A stretch of DNA of 64,000 nt from Calliopum simillimum (lineage: Eukaryota; Arthropoda; Insecta; Diptera; Lauxaniidae), in NCBI GenBank assembly GCA_951812925.1, contig OX638370.1, forward strand, positions 94,316,897 through 94,380,896. The letters are read 5' to 3'. Below, one piece after another: positions 23,159 through 34,727 of this stretch (positions are counted from its first letter, which is position 1; each line of letters begins with the position of its first letter). Under the pieces are notes generated by a model. It did no database searches. It saw only the letters and a program-made list of their open reading frames with translations, and had not been told where the DNA came from. The translations under genes were made by a program, and so were the position numbers.

Positions 23159-24277
23159 ATTTGGGTTCAAACTTGCTTTTTCAAAGTTGACACTGCTTAA
23201 TCGCGTAAACCGTTCGAGTTGTTTAGGTTCAGGAAAAGAAAGTGTTCAACAAACTTATCCGGGAAAATTGGGCCTTGGGCCTTAAAATTACAGCAATGGC
23301 GAAAAATTAGATTATTTCTAATCATAGTTACCAAACCGTTCCGTATTTTGCCAAACTATTAAAACAAAATTGTAGTCAAGGCTAATCTGAACAACTTTTA
23401 GAGAATGCCAATTACAATCGCGAAAAGTTTGAAAAAGCAGTTTTGAACCCAATTTATATAGTACTATAAAATTCGATCCGAAGAAAATATCATTTACTTT
23501 CAGGAACCGCATACAAAAAGTGGTTTAGATTTTTCGTTAAACATATATGCATGAATTATGTATGAATTATTTATTGTACCACTTATATTATTTTCGTCAA
23601 AAGACTTAGGGCTAAGTCCTTAATTTTTGCATAACTTGGACTCATTTTTGTTTTACTTTGTATGCTTTCCTCCAATAAATGGCTTTTGTATCTCTGTGAA
23701 TGCATATTCTCCTACTTTTTAAAATATCCTTAACTAAAAACCACAAATTGTATGCAAATTGAATAATAGTGGCTAAAAGACAACGCACACATACCTCGTA
23801 TTTTCATCGAATTTACTACTGATGTAACCGATTTTGTCGTAAGTGTCCACATAAGTTTAACAAATGTATCTAATATTGTTTCAAATCAAACATTTATATA
23901 TGATACATAAATTTTACAAAACAAACATAGCTTAAAACACAATTCAGATGTGACACAATCAATTAATTTTCAAAATATAATTCACACTTGGCTAACCTCA
24001 AGCGACTTAGCGAAAAGAACCCAAATCCTCGAATTGCAAGCACTATAACTACTCAAACTAAATATTATTTCTTTTTGTAATCGAGAACATACTTTTACAC
24101 TTAAACTCTCATAAACAACACATTTGTGATTAACACACGCCTTATGTACAATAATTATGTTTTATATGCATTATCAACATTATATTTCCATGGGGGTATT
24201 TTGCCATTAAAAGAATCGTCAATAAATAGAGCAAGCAATAATTTAATGTTTATATTTTTATCTCATTTTACTAGCAG
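23159..24277 (+). other. CAP intron, nothing recognised
   Basis: AT-rich. No element borders, tandem structure or exon found before the acceptor at 24277. Confidence 0.5.
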
Positions 24278-24330
24278 CATTTGGAACAGACCAAACTTTC
24301 GCCCCACTATACTGAGGGTAACTTGTCAAG
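24278..24330 (+). CDS. CAP: CAP 53-nt exon linking WWDEV block to ESGYxSD block
   Basis: Acceptor TTTACTAGCAG before 24278, donor TCAAG/GTAAGA after 24330. It encodes HLEQTKLSPHYTEGNLS plus two bases of Arg. It starts in phase 0, as the 17757 donor requires, and ends in phase 2, as the 27212 acceptor requires; without it those two exons cannot be joined in frame. The composed product FNG-HLEQTK...NLSR-ALAKESGYASD reads naturally for the family. It was found by phase reasoning, so it rests on weaker direct evidence than the larger exons. Confidence 0.8.
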
Positions 24331-24465
24331 GTAAGAAATTGGTTGCCATTACACTAAGAAGCAGAATAGTCGAAATGCACAACAAAAAATTTAATATTGA
24401 ACTTTTTCTTGATGTGACGAATTTTAAATATTTTTATGAAATAAAAACCACACAATTTTCTTTAA

Positions 24466-24535
24466 CCCTTTCGACCCTACTGGGTCAATATATGTATGTA
24501 AATTGGGATATATTGTCGCAGCCGTGTCGAAAGGG
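24466..24535. mobile_element. 70-bp piggyBac-type miniature element
   Basis: Flanked by TTAA on both sides (24462-24465 and 24536-24539), with perfect terminal repeats CCCTTTCGAC and GTCGAAAGGG. PiggyBac-superfamily elements insert at TTAA and typically start with CCC; that assignment is inference because nothing internal is coding. It lies 135 bp downstream of a CAP exon donor. Confidence 0.6.
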
Positions 24536-24720
24536 TTAAAGCTATTTTAACCTATCCTTGAAATAAACTTTTCTGAAAGTTTCTTTTTTAAGTTAAGTTT
24601 GTTAACTTTTTAATTCTTCAGATAAAAGTCTAGGAAATCTTAAAATTTTAAAAAGTTTTTCTTCTTTATATTCCAAAAAGTGATAAAGTTTTTTTTTCTT
24701 TTGCTCTCATAAATTTTTTA

Positions 24721-25489
24721 GGTTACCGGACATAATCCCAACGGACATAATCCCCATTTCGTAAATTGGGATTATGTCCGAAAATTTTTCGATCATAATC
24801 CCCATTTTAGCCATAGGGGTTATGTCCGCAAATTTTTCGGACATAATCCCAATGGGGGTTATGTCCGAAAAATGTAATTAAGATTGAACAAAATTTTTGC
24901 AATAACCCATTTAAAAAATTTATGTAGTGTTGGATGTTATATACTGATCCGCGGCCGAAGGCCGCCGCGAAGACGGTGTTGGATTTTTGGGAGTTATAAA
25001 CCCTGAGCTGCGGCCGCAGGCCGCCCACTTACCCCTCCTCTTATGAAAAATTACTGTGGCTAGCAAACTAGGTGTTGGATATATTATAGACTGATTCGCG
25101 GCCGAAGGCCGCCGCGAAGCCGGTGTTGGATTTTTGGGAGTTTTAAATCCTGAGCTGCGGCCGCAGGCCGCCCACTTACCCCTACCCTTATGTAAAGTTA
25201 CTGTGGCTAGCAAACTAGGTGTTGGATATATTATAGACTGATCAGCGGCTGAAGGCCGCCGCGGAAACGGTATTGGAATTTTTGGGAGTTGCAAATCCTG
25301 AGCTGCTTCTGTTGTCAATAATAAAATATCGTTATGGGGACTATGTCCGTTTTTTCCTGGGGATTATGTCCGAAACACTTGCGGACATAATCCCCATTGA
25401 AAAAATGGGGGTTATGTCCGAATAACTTGCGGACATAATCCCCATATAGTAAATGGGGATTATGTCCGTGGGGATTATGTCACGGCACC
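24721..25489. mobile_element. Palindrome-rich element PE9, copy 1 (769 bp)
   Basis: Starts GGTTACCGGACATAATCCC and ends GGGGATTATGTCACGGCACC, approximately inverted. It is bounded by the 9-bp direct repeat AATTTTTTA (24712-24720 and 25490-25498). Both terminal regions are runs of GGACATAATCCCC in alternating orientation, able to form several hairpins. The centre has GC-rich tandem units of 147 bp marked GCGGCCGAAGGCCGCCGCG at 24951, 25098 and, diverged, 25245. Open frames through these units are repeat artefacts. No transposase. Confidence 0.85.
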
Positions 25490-25498
25490 AATTTTTTA

Positions 25499-26049
25499 GG
25501 TTACCGGACATAATCCCAACGGACATAATCCCCATTTCGTAAATGGGGATTATGGCCTAAAATTTTTCGGTCATAATCCCCATTTTGCCCATGGGGGTTA
25601 TGTCCGCAAATTTTTCGGACATAATCCCAATGGGGGTTATGTCCGAAAAATTTAATTAAGATTTAACAAAATTTTTGCAATAATCCATTTAAAAAATTTA
25701 TATGGTGTTGGATATTATAGACTGATCCGCGGCCGAAGGCCGCCGCGAAGCCGGTGTTGGATTTTTGGGAGTTTTAAATCCTGAGTTGCGGCCGCAGGCC
25801 GCCCACTTACCCCTACCCTTATGTAAAATTACTGTGGAATTTTTGGGAGTTGTAAATCCTGAGCTGCTTCTGTTGTCAATAACAAAATATCGTTATGGGG
25901 ACTATGTCCATTTTTTCCTGGGGATTATGTCCGAAACACTTGCGGACATAATCCCATTGAAAAAATGGGGATTATGTCCGAATAACTTGCGGACATTATC
26001 CCCATATCGTGAATGGGGATTATGTCCGTGGGGATTATGTCACGGCACC
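25499..26049. mobile_element. Palindrome-rich element PE9, copy 2 (551 bp), tandem to copy 1
   Basis: Same ends and order as copy 1 but with a single GCGGCCGAAGGCCGCCGCG unit (25729). Bounded by AATTTTTTA at 25490-25498, shared with copy 1, and 26050-26058. The pattern is TSD-element-TSD-element-TSD. A 9-bp duplication would fit the Mutator-like superfamily, which is inference. Confidence 0.85.
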
Positions 26050-26062
26050 AATTTTTTATATA

Positions 26063-26968
26063 CAGGGTCCGCCAAATAACTTTTTTTTTTTTTTAAATTC
26101 TATAAAAAAAAAACTACTGGATATTTTCTCAAATTTCTTTTTTTATTTGAAAGTACAATCCTTCCGGTTAATAATGGAAAATAATTCCATTCAAATGGCT
26201 GCCTTGGCTGGCCATGCAGTAGCCTACACGATCGGTCCAATTTTTAGGCACATTATCGATTGTGTGCAGCTGTATTTCACCAATAGATTCATTAATATTG
26301 TCCTTTAAAGCGTCAATTGTCTCTGGCTTGTCGGCGTAACACTTATCTTTGTGGGCACCCCACAAATAATAGTCCAACGGTGTCAAATCGCAGCGCCGAG
26401 GTGGCCAAACGACATCAGCTCTGCGGCTGATAATGCGATCTTCAAAAACAGGGCGCAAAACATCGAGTGTAGCTTCGGCTGTGTGGCGCGCCGTCCTGTT
26501 GAAACCAAATGTTGCCAATATCCTCCTCTTCAATTTTTGTGAACAAATATTCGTTCAACATGGCCCGATAACGATCGCCATTGACTGTAACGGCCACTCC
26601 GAAGAAAAATGGCCCAATTATGCCTCTGGACCAAAATCTGCACCAAACAGTGACTCGTTTTGGGTGCAGCGGCTTTTCAATGTATGCGTGCGGGTTTTTT
26701 GTGCCCCAAATGCGACAATTTTGCTTGTTTACATACCCGCCAAGATCAAAATGAGCTTCATCTGAAAAGATGATTTTTTTGGCAAAATCGGTATCTTCTG
26801 CAAGTCGATCGCAGGCTCATTTAGCGAAGCGTTGTTCAAGCGTATGCACATATTCGTTTAGCGGAAGGATGAAACTAATTATCTGTCGAATCAGACATGA
26901 GCTAAGTGTTTCCATTCACGAAATAAGCACTAGTTGAAAAAAAAAAAAACGTTAGATGGCGGACCCTG
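26063..26968 (-). mobile_element. Deleted Tc1/mariner element, DD41D (rosa)-like
   Basis: Flanked by TA (26061-26062, 26969-26970). Ends CAGGGTCCGCCAAATAAC and, inverted, CAGGGTCCGCCATCTAAC. The minus strand encodes a C-terminal transposase part at 26533-26168: TAEATLDVLRP, RADVVWPPRRCDLTPLDYYL, WGAHKDKCYADKPETIDALK. The second catalytic Asp sits in a neighbouring frame (WFQQDGAPHS, near 26510-26480), so there is a small deletion or frameshift there. About 39-41 residues separate it from the last Asp in TPLD, which fits the DD41D rosa group known from tephritids. The N-terminal half is mostly lost; inactive. Confidence 0.82.
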
Positions 26969-27211
26969 TAGTTCTGTTCAAAAAGATGTTTCAACTTTTA
27001 TTTTCCAAAGTTTTTGTTAAAGTGAATAAAAGTGTAAAACTCTTCAAGATTTGATTTGAACAGAAAGGAACATAATGTACCTGTAAAACATAAAATATAA
27101 GTAAACTCAGTCTATCTTCCTGAAGGTATTCTTTAAATTTACTTTCTAGTCTTATATCACTTAAGTTTTTTTTTTAATTTCACCTTTTTAATTTGAAAAC
27201 TTAAATTTCAG

Positions 27212-27390
27212 AGCCTTGGCCAAGGAATCTGGTTACGCCAGTGATTCAAACGTAATCTTTCGTAAAAAAGAATTACCGCCGAGTAGTGCACTAAGTCCAG
27301 TTGAACGGAAAGAAGCATACAAGAGCCTTCAAGCTGGTGGAGAGCCACCGCTTTTTGGTTTTAGAAAATCAGCACCAGAGAAGCCAAGAG
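27212..27390 (+). CDS. CAP: CAP exon with ESGYASDSN and AYKSLQAGGEPPLFG blocks
   Basis: Acceptor TTAAATTTCAG before 27212, donor AGAG/GTATGT after 27390. The exon is 179 nt, starting with one base completing Arg and ending with one base. It encodes ALAKESGYASDSNVIFRKKE, LSPVERKEAYKSLQAGGEPP, LFGFRKSAPEKPR. SORBS proteins share ESGYxSD...F-(K/R)(K/R) followed by YK-x-x-QxGG-x-(I/P)P-x-x-G-x-RKxAPE, so this is the conserved end of the SoHo half. Its phase-1 donor can join 29937, 34728 or 50399. Confidence 0.93.
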
Positions 27391-27888
27391 GTATGTTACA
27401 TATAAACGCTAATACTTTCTGAACACTTATACACTTTTGTAAATACAAACGCTAACACATACACACATAACGCATTACTGCAAACTTTGAGCTCAATGCA
27501 TTCCATGAATGGACTGCACAATGAGTGGTGATGTCTGGCTGACTGCAGTCAAGACATCGATATTACAGCTGCGGTTTCATTGATAAGTTTATCTGGCCGA
27601 CAACTGAACCAGCATAGTTGCCGTGTTATGTTTTGCATTTGCTCAGTTTTTGCAGTAAAATTATATACTTTTCAATCTATACTAAATATCACTTGAGTTT
27701 TGAAGTTTCACATTCTTTACCTCTAAAAAATTTTCACCTTCAACACTGTAATTTATATACAACATGATTCCGAAATAGAGGCGATATTAATATCTCAAAC
27801 AACGCTACAGTACGGATATGACGTTTTGAAGATTATTATCTTATGAGAGATGCATTTCCTATCTTTATAGTCTGATTGGAATTTATTG

Positions 27889-28045
27889 TAGTTGGATTAT
27901 CTTAAATAACGCTTTGAATATTTTCCTTGTATAGGAGGTGACACACTCACTTGTCCGAATTGATCAGGTTTTTTCACAGAGGTTGCTTTGTATTGTTTAA
28001 GTATTTATGTGTATTTTGGTTGCGCTATCGTAAGTTGTGCTCTAA
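27889..28045. repeat. R142 fragment
   Basis: Carries GGATTATCTTAAATAACGCT, a diverged AGGAGGTGACACACTCACTT unit and GTATTTATGTGTATTTTGGT, in the same order as 2960-3130. Confidence 0.55.
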
Positions 28046-28362
28046 ATTTTGCGTTTGAATTGAGTTTTTTGCCCGTTATTATCGGAACCGTACTGCGTCC
28101 AGTACTTAATTTTCTTATAACTAGATTTCCCTCCTTGGATGTGACAGCTTTAGAGAAAAAAATCTTGTTCTCACTAGGGATTGAAACCACGACTCTCACG
28201 CTAATCAGCTTTGCTAATAAGCTACTTAGTTGGTCGTGCAAAAACAAATTTTCGAGAAAACAGCGTTTAAAGGTAAACAGCTTGTTTCGTCTATCCGTAC
28301 CGGCAAAAAAGGTGCAAAGTGGTTTTTGGACATTTAAGCCCATTCACATAGACCAGGTCACA

Positions 28363-28697
28363 TATCTGTGGACTTTTGACAAAACAACCTAACTCGAAAT
28401 TGGCAACTTTTCAGGAGACCCTAAAAACTGATTTACTACTTTTCAGTAATGTGGCTCAATTTCGTTGATGCAGCGTTGAATCTCCTCGTTCCATACATTT
28501 TTTGGTTCATAACACTTCACCGCACGAATAGCGCTAAGTTCAAATCTTGCGTGAACTATGGGACACCCTTATATCGCTGGAACAAGAAATCATTGAGACA
28601 TGGTGGTTATACCAATAGAAGCGTATTTAAATACTATATTAATTTTGGAGAATTGTCTTATCTCGACTTAGGTTGTTTTGTCAAAAGTCCACAGATA
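28363..28697 (+). mobile_element. MITE-A copy 2, complete
   Basis: Perfect 30-bp terminal inverted repeats at 28363-28392 and 28668-28697, starting TATCTGTGGACTTTTGACAA. The inside matches copy 1 (257-540) in reverse orientation. No coding potential; a 96-codon frame across the right half is chance. Confidence 0.8.
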
Positions 28698-29936
28698 TAC
28701 TATATAGAAAGTTCAAAAGAAGCTGTGGGATTTCCGTGATTATAAACTGTTTTCAAACGTTATGTTGTTAGTATTGCCAATGGTAAGGAAGGAATTAATA
28801 ATATCACATTTGCCTGGATTTCAATCCAAAAGACACATCCCCATACCCAAAATTTGAATCAGCTTTTATATAACAAAATGTTTACTATAATTTCATACAC
28901 CATATTTTCAACTTATATATTGGGATCCTTGTAGTACACGGCTCCTTTTTGAGGTTATACAATAGAACAAGGAAATTCTTAGCCAAAAATCTTTTAAATT
29001 ATATCGGTATCATTTTCCTTCTTCGAAAAATAGCAAAAACCCAAAAGTTTAAAAAAAAAATCTTAAAAACGCAATATCTCGTTAACGCGATGAGCTAAAA
29101 TTTACGAAAATATCATTTTTAAATCTTAAAATAATTAAAAATTTTTTTTTTTTTTGTTCATTTTTGTCAAAACTTTTTAACTTTTTTTTTTTTGATACAG
29201 AAACCATGTGAAACCATTTTGTAACTGATATTCAACCCTCAAAATCGATAAGCTTGTTGACCGATTTAAAAAAAAAAACTTTAATTTTTTCCAAGTTCAA
29301 ACATGTCTTGAGTGATATAGGGGGGCCATGTCCGTGAAGTGCATAATGAATATTCGTATTCATTGGAATGCATTAACGTTTGACCATGTAAACTATTTTC
29401 TTTGATGATGGGGTTAAAAACAATTATATTTTATTAATGATAACATCGTCTCCTCCCAATCTTGGTTACCATTATATATGGACCATCCCATATATTAAGA
29501 CCATTATGGAAGATATATATGTTTTATTGTCACTTAAAATAAGCACATAATGGGTATTACAAGGTACAAGGTTCACGAAGTATAAGTACACTTATTTACA
29601 CCATTAATGTTTAGCTATGAACACCATACAAATAAAAAAAATTTATTAAATATTTATTGGTATTTATGCGTTTGAATTTGAAAAATCACAGTGCAAAGAA
29701 ATAAATAAGCAACTTCCAACTTCGCAATATTTGTACAAGACGAATAGAATTTTCATTTTCTATAATCACATGGATCTTTGACTTTATCTGAATTTGCAAC
29801 CACCATTTGATTAATTATCAAATTTAACAATATTATGTTTGGTTACACTTGGCACCTAAGTATACAATATTCAAAAAAACTTAAGGTCCAGGTTTATCAA
29901 TTACTTTTTCTTTTCTTTTTGCCCAACGAAAAAAAG

Positions 29937-32900
29937 AATACGTCAAAGAATTTGAATATACTCAAATTACGCCGACGTTAACGAAAATTCGTGTTCATAA
30001 CAGAGATTTTATACAAAATATTCAACATAATACGAACAACGTTGTTCCTGATGTCCAAAAGAAACTGATAAGTAGTACACCATCATCTAAAGAAATCAAA
30101 ACATCATCAATTGCTGTTTGCAACTCCGAAATGTTCAATCCATTTTCGAAAACAATGCCATCTTTCATTTCAATAAATCAACAAACAACCGACTCAAATT
30201 TGCCACCTCCAACACCACCCAATCGGAAGTCTTCGCGTACACGGACAACTCTTAAAGTGGAGGTTACAAAACGTCCAACATCGGCAAGTTCAGGTCGTCA
30301 TGAACAGTGTTTTCAAGCGCCGAAATCACCTACACTCAATAAGTTTGCTACCTTTACGGTACGCAAAAATGTACGCCGTGAACCATTATGTCGCTCTAAA
30401 TCTGCTGGCGCTGTTACAACACTTTTGTTGGCACGTGCCAAGGGATCGGAACGCTCATCTGGGTCGAAAGATATCGAACGCGTGTCACGAGCACAACAAG
30501 TCTTACGTCTGAATTCAATGAGCCCAACACGCCATGGACAATCACAATCACGCGTCGCTGCACTGCGCCATTCCAGTCGTAGTCCTGTCGCTTTTGGACG
30601 TAGCATTTCAAAGGAACGTACTTTTGCGGAGGAGAAAAAGCGATTAGAAAACACATTGCCTGTTGGGCGCACAAATTTTGAAGCGAGTACAAATATTTTG
30701 CGTGATCCATCGCTTAAATCGCCCGATGAAGTTAAGCAGGCAGTACGCTCATATGCCACATGTCCAACACACTCACGCAGCAAGTCACTATCACGCGCTA
30801 TATCCCCCATAAGGTATCCAAACTTTAGCGTCAGCACTACGACGCGCCATTCGATGTGTTTGCCTCAATTGCCAGAGGCGAAACATTTTGCAATAGGCAA
30901 TAAGGATACTCCACCACTGCAGACAAGAGTTTCTTCCAGCAAATCTGTTATATCCAAGTCCAAAAACATTAAACCTACAGAGAGAAGAAGCTCGCCTGCT
31001 AAAATTATTCCAAAATCGTTTTCAACGGCAAGCATTGCTCGTACTAGTTCGACTTTTTCCGTTGACTCAACAGTGCCTAAGCCACTTAGTTCGGTTGCCA
31101 AATCAAACCTTCTGTCATCCGCTAGTAAGTCGCTCAGATCTTCTCTAAAAGAGTGCACAAAAGCTGTCCGCCGCTCTGCGTCCAGACCTTCAGCAAATGC
31201 TTTATCCGGTGGAAACAAGAGCGACAGCAATCGTACTAAAGCATCAGTGGCGGTGCCAACGAAATCGCAAAAAGAAGTTAAACAAAATGGCCAGTTGGCT
31301 CCCAGCAAGCAAATATACTCATCTTACTATTACAGGGAAACATCGCCTACGCCTGATGTGGCGGATGGTGAAATTTCACTGCCAACATCAGTGCATGAAA
31401 AAACAAGATTCTGGAATGCTTACAATGAAAACCTGAGTCAGTCAACCTCTTTAGTAGATCAAAAATACTTAACATTTAATCAATCGCGCAGCCTAAGTCC
31501 CAACTATGAATGCAGTCCTGGTGGCTTTTTATCCCATGAATATTTAGAAGACATGAGCTATGTAGATGCAGAAGAGGGCTCTGAGTTTGGTGGTGGCACT
31601 GAAGATCTTGTTTGGCGTATTGAACAGCGCAGTAAAAAAGACAAAGCAAATGCTAAAGCCCCACAACAAGTAAGTGACATTGCGCGTCCAGAATCACCAT
31701 CTCCCAGCCGTATAAAACGGGAATTTTCTCCAACTAGAGAGATACGTATACCCCAGACACTACCACGTGAGGTACGGTCTCCCTCAAGAAGACGCATCGA
31801 CAGCCATAGACCAAGCAATAAGTTGAACGCCAATAATATCGTACGCGCCAGTAGCCTTAGTAGTGCTGATGATCGTTCTAAGCGTGGTCTCTATCTATGT
31901 GGTGAGCTAGCACATAGTGCCACTTCCCTCACTAGTACGGAGAGACACAGTCCAACTTGCCGCTATCGTAGCAATTCCGAAAGGTTCAATGATTTAAATC
32001 GCTTTTATAGTACATTGGAACGTGTTGGCCAACTAGAGCGTGCTACTTCAGACACCACACTCAAGCCAATACGCCGAGATGGTGATTCATTGGAATTTGA
32101 GGAGTGGCGAAAACTGCGTCATCACGAACGTGCTGAAAAGGAATTAAGTTATTTGGTGGAGAAACTAAAACAAGATCAACGTGAGAAAGATTTTGTATTT
32201 CGACCCAAAGATGTGGATGATGTCAAATGGAATGAAGATAAAGACTACGGCTTGCGTGCGAAGGATAAGTCTGTAGAAGATTTAAGAGAAAATTTCGAGA
32301 AAAAAATCAAACAAGATTGGTTTGACTGGGCTAGGGAGCAAGAACTCGACTTGAAGAAGGAACTTTTCAAACCATATCTCCGTAGCAACACAGTTGCTGA
32401 TCTGGCATCGTCAATGGAAATCAGATATAACCCAGATAGTGCATCATACGCTGTGCAACAAAAAACAAAAACTGCAGATGGCCACACAAACAATTTGAGC
32501 AATCGCTTGATAAGCACACTATCAAAAGATCAAATACTAAAGATAAGTCATCAGCTTAATGAGATATACAGCTCTGAAGCCCAACGACCATCAAATGCAG
32601 ACGTAAGCGAAGAATATGTAGTAACTGTTAATCGCGAATCTAAACTTGGTACCGAGCCCAACAAGTTGAAAGTTCGTTGTAATTCTTCCATCACAAAAGA
32701 AGACCTCATCGCACCAGTAATGCGCCGCAAACAAATCGCTAATAAGTCAATAACCTTGAAACAACAGAAGGCTGCGGATCAAAAACATACAACAAATATT
32801 GAGGAGAAAATATCTACCCGTTCTAATTCGCCAGTATATTTAGCACGAGAGACTCGTGGAGCCATAGCTGCCAAAAATGCAAATGTTACATTCGTACAGT

Positions 32901-34346
32901 CGCTGCCAACAACAAAAATGCCACCACCACCGCCACCACCATCATTACCACCAAAAACCGTCTACCAAACTAAAAAGGATTCCAACACTTCAAAGGAAGC
33001 GTCCGAAAATATATCTCAAAAAGTTCAGTATTTTGAGGAACGTAAATTCGAGGAGCCATCCAAAACTATATATCACGCACGTGAAGACTCATCGCCAGAT
33101 GAAGAAGAAATAATGCGTCTTGTGGAAGAAAATATAAGGAAAAGAGCAAGCAATGAGTCAAACTTTCAACACAAAGAACTAAGTAATTCGTTGACGAACC
33201 TACAGGAAATGTTTGGTGAAAAACATGTCACACGTGTAAATTTTCCTATACGTCCTCCACCACCTCAACCACCAGACGAAACCAAATCCACTCTAATGCC
33301 AGATATTGAAGAGACTCTTTACGAGGAACACAATTCTTCGTACTCGCAAGATGGCGGAAGCGCAGAAAATATTGAATGTTATTTCCGTTCTCGTAGTGCT
33401 TCTCCACAGTCACAAGCTTCATCATATCTTCAACGCGTCCACACTGGTGAAGTACAAAAAATCAAAGATAAATTTGAAAGCCTCGGTAGTAGTTCCTCCA
33501 AGAAGAATAATTTTTTTGGGGTTAGTTCGCTGAGAAAGGTGCGCAGCGATCCTGAATTGTGCAATATCGATTCTGGATTAAAAGACGCCTTCAAGACAAT
33601 CATCAAATTCGATGAAACCGGTGATGTTTCGTGGATAAAACATAAATTCGAATTGCGCAATAAGTTTCTAGGCTCGCAATCTTTTAATAGAGGTCGAAGC
33701 AAAGGTCGAAAATTAATATCGCCAGTGCCACGTAAAGATCGTCTAATGCCACATATTGATATCATTAGCAAAACTGCAGCACTCAAGCAAGATGTATGCA
33801 AAAAATACAAAAGTCCCAGTCCGAGTCCAACACGTATCATTGGGGAATTTGTAGAGCGTACACGTTGCAAATTTGAAACCAATGAAGCCCTACACGCTTC
33901 ACCATTGGCTGGTCAGCAAATCTCCCATTCCAGTCCTGATGTTCGTGATATAAAAGATATATCACCACACTTGAGCGCCAGTTGGATTGCACATAAATAT
34001 CCAAAGCAAATCGACAACACGTTGACACCCTTGGAAACGGCATCACAAAATGGTGCAGTGAAAAAAGAGAAACATTGTCTCAAAAAAATTAAACAGCGGC
34101 GTGCTAATTCAACCTCGCCGCCTAGACCCCCAAAGTCAATTAAACATCGCCAGTGTACCGAAATAAATTCAGTGTTAAAACCGTATTATGACATATTCGC
34201 AAATCAACATTTCGATCCGAAAAAACATCAACCGAAAGCACGCTACGTACCAGCTGACACGAACACTAGTTTTTGGAGCAAGTCAACCTTGTCATATCCT
34301 GGAACTTATAGCAGCATCAAAAAAACATCCGCAGTAAAATTTCAAG
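29937..34346 (+). CDS. CAP: CAP giant exon, disordered Ser/Arg/Pro-rich (1470 codons)
   Basis: Acceptor: a T/C-rich tract and AAAAAAAG before 29937. The exon is 4410 nt and phase 1 to 1 if the weak donor CAAG/GTTCAT after 34346 is used. The product is mostly disordered. It has repeated SP/SPSP/RS motifs (SRSKSLSRAISPIRY, SPSPSRIKREFSPTREIRIP), a charged, probably helical segment (SLEFEEWRKLRHHERAEKEL to DWFDWAREQELDLKKELFKP, about 32090-32370), a polyproline tract KMPPPPPPPSLPPK (about 32920-32960) and RPPPPQPPDE. The Pro tracts are candidate SH3 ligands, perhaps for CAP itself. If not spliced, the frame ends at TGA 34364-34366 after FQGSYKIY. Antisense frames under this exon are shadows. Confidence 0.9.
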
Positions 34347-34727
34347 GTTCATACAAAATATATTGACACATTTAAATATTTTTGGGGAACATTATAGATT
34401 GTACTATTACGAATAGAAACAGGTACTTTTTGTTATATAAGGTTTGTAAGTAATAAGAATAATTTCTTTATGGTAAATGTGGGTCGATATATCATGCATT
34501 ATTTAGCATCAATAGATTTTGGCAGTTAACTTTGCTTTCTTAGAGCCTCCTGATGATATTTTCAAATACTAAATGCTTTCAAAATTTTGGTAATGGAAGT
34601 ATAGAATCTCAATCTTACTTACAATCAATATTTAATTGGCTTTGCTAGTTAAGTAAATAGAATTTTTCTTGCATTCTTAATTTTGGTAACCATATATCCT
34701 AATACAATAAAAATTTATTGCAATTAG
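34347..34727 (+). promoter_or_regulatory. Possible alternative 3' end of the giant exon (stop and poly(A) signal)
   Basis: After the weak donor at 34347 the frame runs 6 codons to TGA (34364-34366). An AATAAA at 34706-34711 lies just before the next acceptor (34727). The layout allows either splicing on to 34728 or a terminal exon that ends the protein without SH3 domains. Which occurs cannot be decided from sequence. Confidence 0.4.

Larger units (their letters stand above)
27391..29936 (+). other. CAP intron with R142 and MITE-A pieces
   Basis: Holds the R142 fragment (27889-28045) and the MITE-A copy (28363-28697). From 28700 to 29936 it is AT-rich with poly-A/T runs and no recognised feature. 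The two overlapping 112-134-codon frames near 28000-28390 are on opposite strands of the same repeat-like DNA and are unsupported. Confidence 0.55.

Noticed and set aside
24920..25318. 132-codon minus-strand Pro/Arg-rich frame
   Set aside because: Generated by the 147-bp GC-rich tandem units of a non-coding element; 147 is divisible by three.
28005..28392. Opposed 112- and 134-codon frames
   Set aside because: Overlap an R142 fragment and run into MITE-A; neither has a start context, splice sites or recognisable domain.
30313..30837. Long antisense frames under the giant CAP exon (also 30865-31308, 33430-33882)
   Set aside because: Shadows of a real, strongly biased coding exon on the plus strand; no splice or domain support.
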